Shown: positions 43,631 to 51,251, counted from the first letter of the stretch. The stretch: DNA of 53,143 nt from a virus (IMGVR_UViG_3300039412_000400:1-53143), one strand, 5' to 3'. Program-made: numbers and translations. The notes: generated by a model from the sequence alone, not told the origin.

Positions 43631-44365
43631 ATGTTAAAACCACTACAAGCAATTATGCCAATGGGCCAGTTTGACGGCCATGACACAGAAGTCGCCTCAT
43701 TCGTAGGTGGAGAAGTCTGCTCACTTATGTATGTCGCCAATACAGTAGCTACCGATAAGGCAGCTTATGACGCATTTGACGGATATGTCCTTGCGAGTAC
43801 CACACAGGTTCGTCCAGTTGTAACTAAGACCTTTAGTTCCGCCGTATCTCTATCTCCATCTGGTCCAATGTTCTTGGCCGATGATGGTATTTGGGGTTAT
43901 GGAACTCTATTAGGCTCTGTTGTTGGGCAAACTGTCGGCCAAACCACTTATGGTTACGGCCAAGTTCCTTCAACTCTACTTGGACCAAGTACAGCTACCG
44001 GCTCTGGCAAGATCACTTGCTGGGGTATGCCAGGTCTATATCTAATTTCTCTTGATGCAGTTGATAGCACTAACGCAACAGCGAGCACAGGTCTTAGCCC
44101 AATCAACGCCGCACTAACAGGTGGCGATGCTCTTACCTTCACGACTTCTGGTCAATTAACTCCAGTTGGAAAGAAAGTTGCCGGCTCAACTTATGCTTAT
44201 GGTAGCCCACAGGTTGGTCACCTCGTTGACTTCAATACAAACGGCTCACTTGTAAATACACCAAATTACCTTGTCGCCGCTCTAAACAGCCCAAGTGGTA
44301 ACATGTCGTCAGTAACTGCAAGATCACTGCTTTACGCAACTGTATGGTTTAATCCAACTCAATAA
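43631..44365 (+). CDS. abundant virion surface/decoration-type protein, copy 1
   Basis: 244 aa, beta- and Gly/Ser/Thr-rich with several aromatic turns (IWGYGTLLGSVVGQ, TTYGYGQVPSTLLG). No enzyme motif. Most residues from about 82 to the end match the next gene, with the N-terminal third more diverged. Codon use is GC-richer than in the endonuclease genes, as for the major capsid gene, which suits high expression. AAAAGGAAA upstream gives the ribosome site. A capsid decoration or head-surface protein is the likely role, inferred from composition and neighbours. Confidence 0.75.
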   Translation: MLKPLQAIMPMGQFDGHDTEVASFVGGEVCSLMYVANTVATDKAAYDAFDGYVLASTTQVRPVVTKTFSSAVSLSPSGPMFLADDGIWGYGTLLGSVVGQTVGQTTYGYGQVPSTLLGPSTATGSGKITCWGMPGLYLISLDAVDSTNATASTGLSPINAALTGGDALTFTTSGQLTPVGKKVAGSTYAYGSPQVGHLVDFNTNGSLVNTPNYLVAALNSPSGNMSSVTARSLLYATVWFNPTQ

Positions 44366-44400
44366 AGTAATATGACCTAAAAAGGTAAAATATAGATAAC

Positions 44401-44437
44401 AAAATGGCACAAATAAAAATTTGTGCCATTTTTATTT
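44401..44437 (+). terminator. strong terminator between paralogues
   Basis: A 14-bp perfect stem (44401-44414 with 44419-44432) with a 4-base loop, followed by T-rich sequence. The arms include ATGGCACAAAT, which also gives a false short reading frame. Confidence 0.92.
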
Positions 44438-44446
44438 ACAAATATG

Positions 44447-44462
44447 GTAATAATGTTATATT
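44447..44462 (+). promoter_or_regulatory. late-class promoter before second paralogue
   Basis: GTAATAAT-GTTA-TATT, with the same shared leader below. Confidence 0.55.
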
Positions 44463-44471
44463 AATGTATTG

Positions 44472-44527
44472 CAAGATTAGGTGTAAGCCGCGTTTCATAC
44501 GCAAATATTCCAAAAAAGGAAACTACA
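44472..44527 (+). promoter_or_regulatory. conserved 5' leader, second copy
   Basis: Shares AAGATTAGGTGTAAG, the GCGT...ACGC inverted repeat and the TTCCAAAAAAGGAAA site with 43573-43630. The inverted-repeat loop differs by one base (TTCAT in place of TTAT). Confidence 0.6.
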
Positions 44528-45250
44528 ATGTTAAAACCACTACAAGCAATTATGCCCATGGGTCAATTCGATGCAGCCGATGCTGAACTCGCATCATTCA
44601 AGGGTGGCGAAGTTTGCACACTCGGATATGTTGTTAATACAGCAGCTACCGACAAAGGCGCCTATGACGTTTTTGACGGCTATGTTGATACCGCTGGCGG
44701 ATTCAAGCGCCCAGTCGTAACCAAGACCTTCAGTTCTTCAAGCGCAATAGGCGGACCACTCTTCCTCGCAGATGACGGTATTTGGGGTTACGGGACTCTT
44801 CTTGGTTCAGTCGTAGGTCAGACCGTTGGTCAGACAACTTACGGTTACGGTCAAGTTCCATCAACTCTACTTGGACCAAGCACTGCTGCAGGTTCTGGTA
44901 AGATTACCTGCTGGGGTATGCCAGGTCTATATTTGGTTTCGCTCGATGCAGTTGATAGCGCAAATGCTACATCAAGCACGGGCCTTAGCCCAGTAAATGC
45001 TGCCTTAACTGGTGGTGACGCACTCACAATGACCATAGCTGGTCTTTTGACTCCAGTTGCTTGCCCAGTTGGAACTCCTGCTGACGCAAGTCCACAAGTT
45101 GGCCATCTTGTTGATTTCAATACTAATGGTTCGCTTGTTAACACACCAAATTATCTAGTTGCAGCTCTAAACAGCCCAAGTGGTAATATGTCGTCAGTTA
45201 GCCCACGTTCATTACTTTACGCGACAATCTGGTTCTCCCCAAGAATCTAA
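44528..45250 (+). CDS. abundant virion surface/decoration-type protein, copy 2
   Basis: 240 aa, paralogue of the gene before it. The opening MLKPLQAIMPMGQFD and the whole C-terminal two-thirds (from ADDGIWGYG on) are nearly the same, while residues about 30-75 and 165-185 differ. The promoter motif and leader are duplicated with it, so the unit was copied whole. It ends at a terminator that also carries the stop of the convergent HNH gene. Confidence 0.75.
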   Translation: MLKPLQAIMPMGQFDAADAELASFKGGEVCTLGYVVNTAATDKGAYDVFDGYVDTAGGFKRPVVTKTFSSSSAIGGPLFLADDGIWGYGTLLGSVVGQTVGQTTYGYGQVPSTLLGPSTAAGSGKITCWGMPGLYLVSLDAVDSANATSSTGLSPVNAALTGGDALTMTIAGLLTPVACPVGTPADASPQVGHLVDFNTNGSLVNTPNYLVAALNSPSGNMSSVSPRSLLYATIWFSPRI

Positions 45251-45292
45251 TCTGACTTGAAATAAACAGATAGGTAATAATAGATAATACGA

Positions 45293-46267
45293 TTAGGCAC
45301 AGATTAATTTCTGTGCCTTTTCTTTTTGATATTCTTGAATTCGTTTGATCCAATCGTGAAATTGTTCGAGAGTAAGATTATTTTTAGCAAAATTACAGCG
45401 TATACAGCAAGGAACAATATTATCAATTGCGTGTGTTTTAGACGGATCAATTCTATCAATGCCATTATAATAGAAATTAGAGTTTTCTTTTGCTATTTGT
45501 GAAGCTTTTTTATCATTCAAATATGGATTACAACAATTAGTATTTTGGGCCCCACAATATGTACATGGTAATTGAGAATAAGTATAAAATGTTTGAAGAT
45601 CTATTTCCATAGTTTTATAATTTACTACATAATGTCTATAAGCCATTTTTAATGAATGAAGTATATATGTTTCTGGTAATTTTAGTAGGACTTGTGGTTT
45701 AATAAAATCAATATTTTTTAATGTATTAATATACTTATAAAAATCATTTAATGAGTAATCACATTTTGCACAATTACAAATAAGGCAACATGCAACTACA
45801 TTATTAGAAATATGTGGTAATAAATTATCAATTCTATCTAATCCGTTGTATGTAAAACTACCATTGTCTTTTGCATATTGTGATGATATATTTTTTGTTA
45901 AAAAATAGTTATATATATTTGATGGTCTATTTCCGCAATAAAAACAATTTTGCTGGCTAATATTAAACCATTCATCAAATGTTAATGTACACAATTTATC
46001 TTGATAACAATAGCTTTTCCACAATCTTCGTGCCGAAGCAATATGCGGCTTATATTTTCTATTGGCTTTAATTGCATATTTTACATTATTTTTTGATGCG
46101 TTTACTTTTAGACAACCACATGATTTAGTATTTCCAGATATAAGATGTGTAGTTGATACAATAGTTTTATTTCCACAATCACATATGCAATTCCAATATC
46201 CGCTATCATAAAATATTGGTGTTAGTTTTTCAAATTTTTGTCCAAGTAAATTAATTTTTTTAGCCAT
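45293..46267 (-). CDS. HNH endonuclease with two HNH domains
   Basis: 324 aa from ATG 46267; the frame extends to 46303 but the inner start is preceded by AAGAGA. The N-terminal 50 residues form a zinc ribbon typical of phage HNH proteins (CICDCG and SCGCLK). Two HNH modules follow: one with CFYCG, YNGLDRID and CLICN, and one with CTYCG, YNGIDRID and CIRCN, each ending in FxxWI/FYKYI-type helices. Duplicated HNH is unusual. AT-rich codons. The stop codon and last four residues lie inside the terminator hairpin of the upstream gene on the other strand. Confidence 0.88.
   Translation of the reverse strand: MAKKINLLGQKFEKLTPIFYDSGYWNCICDCGNKTIVSTTHLISGNTKSCGCLKVNASKNNVKYAIKANRKYKPHIASARRLWKSYCYQDKLCTLTFDEWFNISQQNCFYCGNRPSNIYNYFLTKNISSQYAKDNGSFTYNGLDRIDNLLPHISNNVVACCLICNCAKCDYSLNDFYKYINTLKNIDFIKPQVLLKLPETYILHSLKMAYRHYVVNYKTMEIDLQTFYTYSQLPCTYCGAQNTNCCNPYLNDKKASQIAKENSNFYYNGIDRIDPSKTHAIDNIVPCCIRCNFAKNNLTLEQFHDWIKRIQEYQKEKAQKLICA
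45295..45327 (+). terminator. terminator overlapping end of HNH gene
   Basis: A 9-bp stem (AGGCACAGA 45295-45303 with 45310-45318) and a T-rich tail. It ends the second surface-protein unit. Confidence 0.88.
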
Positions 46268-46307
46268 AATAATCTCTTTTGTGTTAGCAGCTCGCACTAT
46301 CATATTG

Positions 46308-46315
46308 TATATAAC
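46308..46315 (-). promoter_or_regulatory. GTTATATA promoter for minus-strand HNH gene
   Basis: Minus-strand GTGTTATATAC (TG-x-TATATA), 40 bases before the start codon at 46267. Confidence 0.5.
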
Positions 46316-46345
46316 ACTTTACGAACATTTTTATTTGAGTTTATT

Positions 46346-46361
46346 ATAATAATTTCATATG
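46346..46361 (+). promoter_or_regulatory. late-class promoter before major capsid gene
   Basis: ATAATAAT-TTCA-TATG fits the late motif. The leader to 46429 also carries a TTTGCC/GGCAAA palindrome (46394-46405) and an ATTCCAAA like the surface-protein leaders. Confidence 0.5.
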
Positions 46362-46429
46362 AATGAAGATACTTCGATGTATCACGCTGGTATTTTGCCG
46401 GCAAACAATTCCAAATAACAGGAGAAAAT

Positions 46430-47443
46430 ATGAATTTCTTTAACGGACAAGGCCAGCTTAATGCCGGCTCATTCTCAGAAGCTTTACAGCAATTAGTAAA
46501 ATATGCTTCGATCCTTGAGAATAATGTTCCAGCAAATCAAGGACTTGCGGGACAGCCTTCTATGAGTGACGAAGCCAGGGACGAGTTGATAGCGAGAGCT
46601 ATACAAACTCAGGACGGTAAGATCGCGTTAGCACAAGCAATGGCAAATCCGATCAGAAGGAATTTAGATTATCATGGAATTGCGAGACGTGCATTAGTAG
46701 TTGATCCATTACCACAGGGTGCCATTCCAACTTACGATAGAGATATCGATGTTACCGCAGTTGTAATCTCCTCAAACGGCACAGGCCCAGAGTCTCGTGT
46801 GTTTGGTGACAGAATTGTTGTTCCAGAATTTGAGGTTTTCGCGAACCCAACAGTCCGTATCGCAGAAGTCAAGCGACGCAGATTTAACGTTATTGACAGA
46901 GCGGTGCAGAAGGCTCGTCAAGAGATTATGGCCCAAGAAGATGCAAACATCTTTGCGGCACTCGATGCGGCATCAAACGTTGAAAACACGTTGACCGATA
47001 TCGCAGACTCAGGTCTACTCAAGAGGGACTTGGTTGAGATCAAGCAGCAAATCGACCGTTGGGACCTTGTCACCACAAAGTATTTCATGAATATCAATGA
47101 ATTCACTGATATCTTGAAGTGGGGAGCAGGCGGCGGACAAGGCGTAGGTGGCGGCGATTTCGATCCAGTCACAATGCGTGAAGTTCTACAGACTGGGCTT
47201 TATGCTCACATCTGGGGCACAGACATTATGGTCTCAAAGATCGTTCCACCAGGTAGCATCTATGGCGTAGCAGACCCTGAGTTTGTTGGAGTAATGCCTA
47301 TACGTCAAGACATCGAGGTTTTGCCAGCGGATGAACCAAAGCAGCTCAAACTCGGATGGGTCGTTAGCGAAATCATAGGCCTAGCGATCGTAAACCCACG
47401 TGGTTGTGCTTGTGGCCGCAAATCAGTCGTTATTGGCGCATAA
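46430..47443 (+). CDS. major capsid protein, HK97 fold
   Basis: 337 aa. The pattern fits the HK97-fold capsid of large phages: an N-arm, a region around LDYHGIARRALVVDPLPQGA, then FEVFANPTVRIAEVKRRRF leading into a long spine helix (about 150-172, RAVQKARQEIMAQED), and a C-terminal axial part with RQDIEVLPAD. GGAG just before the ATG is strong. GC-richer codon use and a unit with its own promoter motif and terminator fit very high expression. The C-terminal end has a GCACGRK segment whose role is unclear. Confidence 0.93.
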   Translation: MNFFNGQGQLNAGSFSEALQQLVKYASILENNVPANQGLAGQPSMSDEARDELIARAIQTQDGKIALAQAMANPIRRNLDYHGIARRALVVDPLPQGAIPTYDRDIDVTAVVISSNGTGPESRVFGDRIVVPEFEVFANPTVRIAEVKRRRFNVIDRAVQKARQEIMAQEDANIFAALDAASNVENTLTDIADSGLLKRDLVEIKQQIDRWDLVTTKYFMNINEFTDILKWGAGGGQGVGGGDFDPVTMREVLQTGLYAHIWGTDIMVSKIVPPGSIYGVADPEFVGVMPIRQDIEVLPADEPKQLKLGWVVSEIIGLAIVNPRGCACGRKSVVIGA

Positions 47444-47472
47444 TTAGCCTATAAGTAAGTGTTTTAGCTTAT

Positions 47473-47512
47473 ATTGGGCCCGGGTATTAGGTTACTCGGG
47501 CCCAATTTTTTA
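47473..47512 (+). terminator. strong terminator after major capsid gene
   Basis: A 10-bp perfect GC-rich stem (47473-47482 with 47497-47506, ATTGGGCCCG arms) is followed by TTTTTTAT. Confidence 0.95.
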
Positions 47513-47519
47513 TATTCGA

Positions 47520-47593
47520 TTTACGGTTCGTCAGTTTAAATTGTCGTTATAGTGGTATTTTTTACGGTTCGTGTGTTATTTTTTACGGTTCTT
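47520..47593 (+). repeat. three phased direct repeats upstream of fusion gene
   Basis: TTTACGGTTC[GT]T occurs at 47520-47531, 47561-47572 and 47582-47593. Starts are 41 and 21 bases apart, close to four and two helical turns, so they could be a protein-binding array before the promoter at 47596-47623. Confidence 0.85.
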
Positions 47594-47595
47594 CG

Positions 47596-47623
47596 TTGCA
47601 TAATTCAAAATATTCGTTATATA
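47596..47623 (+). promoter_or_regulatory. promoter of LAGLIDADG-methyltransferase gene
   Basis: TTGCAT (47596-47601), a 16-base spacer and TATATA (47618-47623) form a sigma-70-like pair that includes the GTTATATA motif at 47616-47623. The third direct repeat ends just before the -35. Confidence 0.65.
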
Positions 47624-47649
47624 CGTTGTGACAGCAAAGGAGCCGTACC

Positions 47650-49719
47650 ATGAAAAAACTAGCAAATGAGCAGATTTCAGAAATTATCGCGCTATATCAA
47701 CAAGGCGTGCCGCCAAAAATTATTGGAGAAAAGTTTGGCATTTTTAATAACAGTGTTACGCGCATCTTACGTAAAAAAGGCATTGATCGCAATCAATTAG
47801 AAAAGGTTAATGATGAAGATGTCAAATACTTGATTGAACAATATATTGCTGGCAAATCATCTACACTTATAGCGTGTGAACTTGACATTTGCGATACTAC
47901 CGTTGTAAGGATACTCAGGCGCAATAATATTACTATACGGCCAAATGAAGATAATAAGCGAAAATACAAGATCGATCAAAATTATTTTCATGCCATTGAT
48001 ACCGAAGAAAAGGCCTATTTTTTAGGGCTATTATATGCTGATGGTAATTTGTCTAATACACGCCATGACGTAAGATTATGCCTACAAAAAGAAGATAGCG
48101 ATATTGTTGAGAAGTTTTCTAGAGCAATATATGGATTTGCTAAAACCTATCAAACGGAAGCTACATTGCAAGACGGATCTGTTAGATATTATGTAAACGC
48201 GCCAATATATAGTAAACAAATACATCACGATTTAGTTAAATTGGGGTGTACGCCGAATAAAGCATTTGATATTCGTGTGCCAACATTTTTGTCAGCAGAA
48301 TTGCTTCGTCATTTTATTCGTGGATATTTTGATGGCGATGGGTGTATTAGTATTGCTAATGTAAATAAGCCAGTAATTGACTTTAGTTCTAATGCTATTT
48401 TCATTAGAGAACTAATTCCGATTTTAGAGTCAAATGGAATTAAATGTGGCAAATTATGTCTAAATAAAGAGAACGAATTATCTGGAAGCGTTCAACTAAC
48501 AAGCCTAGATAATGTTGTAAAGTGCTATAACTATTTATATGATGGCTGCACTATTTATATGAACAGAAAATACAACACATTTCAAGAGCTGTTACGCGTG
48601 CAAAAAGACAAATGCGATCGTAAAACTGGTAAAATATGCAATATAAACAATTATGGAACAACATTTATACCAACATACAATGACACAATACTAACTAGTG
48701 ATAACATTAAAATTATGAGCGCCGAGCAAAAAGAAGATGTCGCACAGTTTTTGCTATCTTTTTATAGGCAGCATGGATTTCCATATCCAATACTGGAAGA
48801 CGTGGAATTGATACGACAATTTGCTGCACTTAAAAATACGAATGTTGATACGATAGAGAAAGATCATATATTGCGTACAGATAACCAGTCTGGCTCCAGA
48901 ATAACTCGACATTTTTCACCACATTTTTTCGAAGTAAAATCTGGTATTGATACTTCTTGGCCGAGCCTATTAGAAGCTTTTGAGAGCGATAAACTTCTAC
49001 TACACACCATCAAAAATAGATTGGGATATAACTATGGTATGACTGGAAATATGCTACGACAGGGGCTAGCAAACTCAAAAATAGCTTTCAAGGCTAGCAC
49101 ATTTAATACTGTTGTTGCTAAATACATTTATTCCAAATACACAAAAGAAAACAGCATAATTTACGACTACTCAATGGGTTTTGGACAAAGATTGACTGCA
49201 GCATTGTCGCTTCCATACCACATCAAATATGTGGGAGTGGATGTTTGGGACAAGTCATATGAAAGTAATCAAAAGATTTTTGCGTTCCTTAATAAAAATG
49301 TACCGTTTCTAAACAAAGAGGCAGAGCTTTATTGTATTGGATCGGAAAATTATTGTGCCAACGAAATGATTGGAAAAGTAAATGTTGCTTTTTCTAGCCC
49401 ACCATACTATATTTTGGAGCACTACACTGATGATGAAACGCAGGCATATGCTAGTGGCAATTATTTGAAGTTTTTAGATTGGTGGCGAGCAACTACTAAC
49501 AATGTTGATCGGCTATTGGCAAAAGATGGAGTATTCATTATAAACGTGAATAATATTGTGGATGGATTTAATATTGGCGAAGATATGTGCGGAATAATAA
49601 AAGAGAAAGGCTATGTTTTGGAGGAAACATATAGGATCAGGCTTACCAGAAACCTTCAATTTGCCAACAAAACCGGAACACACAAATATGAGCCAATTTA
49701 TGTTTTCAGGCGCGGCTAA
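47650..49719 (+). CDS. fusion of two HTH units, LAGLIDADG endonuclease and DNA adenine methyltransferase
   Basis: 689 aa. Residues 1-45 and 50-95 are two HTH units. Then comes a LAGLIDADG nuclease with AYFLGLLYADG (122-132) and FIRGYFDGDG (222-231), closely like the protein at 35323. After about residue 345 begins a methyltransferase: a conserved lead-in (FYRQHGFPYPILEDVELIRQ, then HFSPHFFEV), motif I YDYSMGFGQRL (505-515, AdoMet site), and motif IV SSPPYY (582-587), the [DSN]PP[YF] catalytic site of N6-adenine or N4-cytosine enzymes, with DGVFIINVNN after it. The C-terminal end fits the target-recognition or last motif region. AAAGGAG sets ATG 47650. No frame break is seen, so the fusion looks intact. 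The two enzymes may cut and protect related sites, by inference. Confidence 0.88.
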   Translation: MKKLANEQISEIIALYQQGVPPKIIGEKFGIFNNSVTRILRKKGIDRNQLEKVNDEDVKYLIEQYIAGKSSTLIACELDICDTTVVRILRRNNITIRPNEDNKRKYKIDQNYFHAIDTEEKAYFLGLLYADGNLSNTRHDVRLCLQKEDSDIVEKFSRAIYGFAKTYQTEATLQDGSVRYYVNAPIYSKQIHHDLVKLGCTPNKAFDIRVPTFLSAELLRHFIRGYFDGDGCISIANVNKPVIDFSSNAIFIRELIPILESNGIKCGKLCLNKENELSGSVQLTSLDNVVKCYNYLYDGCTIYMNRKYNTFQELLRVQKDKCDRKTGKICNINNYGTTFIPTYNDTILTSDNIKIMSAEQKEDVAQFLLSFYRQHGFPYPILEDVELIRQFAALKNTNVDTIEKDHILRTDNQSGSRITRHFSPHFFEVKSGIDTSWPSLLEAFESDKLLLHTIKNRLGYNYGMTGNMLRQGLANSKIAFKASTFNTVVAKYIYSKYTKENSIIYDYSMGFGQRLTAALSLPYHIKYVGVDVWDKSYESNQKIFAFLNKNVPFLNKEAELYCIGSENYCANEMIGKVNVAFSSPPYYILEHYTDDETQAYASGNYLKFLDWWRATTNNVDRLLAKDGVFIINVNNIVDGFNIGEDMCGIIKEKGYVLEETYRIRLTRNLQFANKTGTHKYEPIYVFRRG

Positions 49720-49817
49720 AATTTCATATCTATCGCTAATAAATAGCATATGTGCCATATTACAAGCCATACCAATATTTTTGCATTACCACATAGATCT
49801 ATCATAAGAAGAGGCCC

Positions 49818-50537
49818 ATGCTTTTACCATTACCAGACGTTTTTGACATATATGATTTGATATCAAGCGGCTCAAAAGATATTAATGTTCGCAATCAATC
49901 AAGAATGCTTAGAAAAGCCGCATTTGACACATTATGTCCAAAAGATGGGTTCACAAAAGTAGCATTTGATACACGTCGTATTGATCAAGAAACTGGTTTT
50001 AATCCAAGACGTGGATTACAGAATTATAATCGAAGTGAAGCATTTGTTAGCGAAGCAATGTCGCAAAAAGTAAAAAACTTTGCGAAACTTCGCACAGTTC
50101 TCAATACAATTCACGATAAGTATGGCAGAGAACATGAATGGCAAGATTCTAATGCGCGTGTTCTGCTTTCAACGCTTGATAATGGATTAAGAACATTCAT
50201 AAAAGACGGCGATTTCACTGATAGTCAGCCATCAATGGGCAGTTTTGATTATATTGAAGAGCTTCTTCATGTTCGATATAGACTTGGCTTCGATGATCTT
50301 ACAAAACTTGGTGAGCAAGAACTTGAACATATTATTCTTTCTAAAGATGAAGATTTGCTTCATAAAGACATGAACCATGCACTTGAAATTAGAAAATCAG
50401 ATATTGGAAAAGAAAATTACAATGATCTGATTGAGAAGTTATTAGCTGATTGTCGAGCAAGTGCTGAACACCCAAATGTTGAACGAGAAATCACCATTAG
50501 AGTTAGAGATACGTTTTTGGAGAAGAAAGGCGCCTAA
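49818..50537 (+). CDS. hypothetical virion-block protein
   Basis: 239 aa, charged and helical, without cysteines in a metal pattern and without membrane spans. AGAGG (49809-49813) precedes the ATG. A near-match to the late motif occurs at about 49735 (CTAATAAA...CATA). It is three bases before the next structural gene. A connector or tail-completion role would fit position but I do not recognise the family. Confidence 0.66.
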   Translation: MLLPLPDVFDIYDLISSGSKDINVRNQSRMLRKAAFDTLCPKDGFTKVAFDTRRIDQETGFNPRRGLQNYNRSEAFVSEAMSQKVKNFAKLRTVLNTIHDKYGREHEWQDSNARVLLSTLDNGLRTFIKDGDFTDSQPSMGSFDYIEELLHVRYRLGFDDLTKLGEQELEHIILSKDEDLLHKDMNHALEIRKSDIGKENYNDLIEKLLADCRASAEHPNVEREITIRVRDTFLEKKGA

Positions 50538-50540
50538 CCA

Positions 50541-51179
50541 ATGGATGTTTTTGCGCCAGGTCATAAAAAATGTTGTGCATTTGTTGTGAGAAACGTTTCA
50601 CGACAATATAAGACCATTCATATTTTTCATTATCCTATTAATTTAGGCTGCACACGAGATTTGCTTGCAATTCCTGGCGTTGCAGAGGACGATATTCGTG
50701 CATCTTTATTAAAAGGCGAAATTAAACATAAGTTTGATTGCAAAGATATTGAACTTGTTTATAGCGATATTGATTTGCTACAATTTAGTGAATGTAATAG
50801 GAATTGGCTTATAAGTCTTGGTTTTACAATTGGAGTTCAAGTTGGATATGACGAATTAGACGGATATGTGCAAAGCCTTTTCCAAACAAGTGGGGGCATT
50901 CGTTATTTATGGAGAGAAGAAAAAAATCTTATAGGAATATGTGATTGCACAAATAGAGTTTTTAATACCGTAGAAAAATTCTTAAATGGAACATATGTCA
51001 CTGGTGATCAGTTCCACATTCATATAAAACATAACGGAAAAGACCTTTATGAAGGAATAGACTATCTTATTAGCGAATCTGGTGGAACAGGAACAGGATA
51101 TGATACAATCACACTTATATCATTCACTCCAAATAAACACAGTGTATTAAAATGCACATATGCTGTTCCAGTTCCATAA
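50541..51179 (+). CDS. putative virion structural protein
   Basis: 212 aa. The N-terminal half has RDLLAIPGVAEDDIRASLLKG and a later DIDLLQFS segment, a combination I associate with conserved phage structural proteins of unknown fold. The C-terminal part is beta-rich with Gly-rich turns. AAAGGCG ribosome site upstream in the previous gene. Followed by a late-type promoter for the fibre-like gene. Function not certain. Confidence 0.68.
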   Translation: MDVFAPGHKKCCAFVVRNVSRQYKTIHIFHYPINLGCTRDLLAIPGVAEDDIRASLLKGEIKHKFDCKDIELVYSDIDLLQFSECNRNWLISLGFTIGVQVGYDELDGYVQSLFQTSGGIRYLWREEKNLIGICDCTNRVFNTVEKFLNGTYVTGDQFHIHIKHNGKDLYEGIDYLISESGGTGTGYDTITLISFTPNKHSVLKCTYAVPVP

Positions 51180-51196
51180 TCTTTTTGCAAATATAG

Positions 51197-51214
51197 GCAA
51201 TAATCTCATATATA
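51197..51214 (+). promoter_or_regulatory. late-class promoter before fibre-like gene
   Basis: GCAATAAT-CTCA-TATATAG fits the late motif, 38 bases before GTG 51252. Confidence 0.55.
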
Positions 51215-51251
51215 GTTTGAGTTATATCAATTGATTACTTAGGAAAATAAC

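Noticed and set aside
44404-44586. 60-aa + strand frame
   Set aside because: It runs through a strong terminator hairpin, the leader and the start of the second surface-protein gene, so it is a by-product of the inverted repeat.
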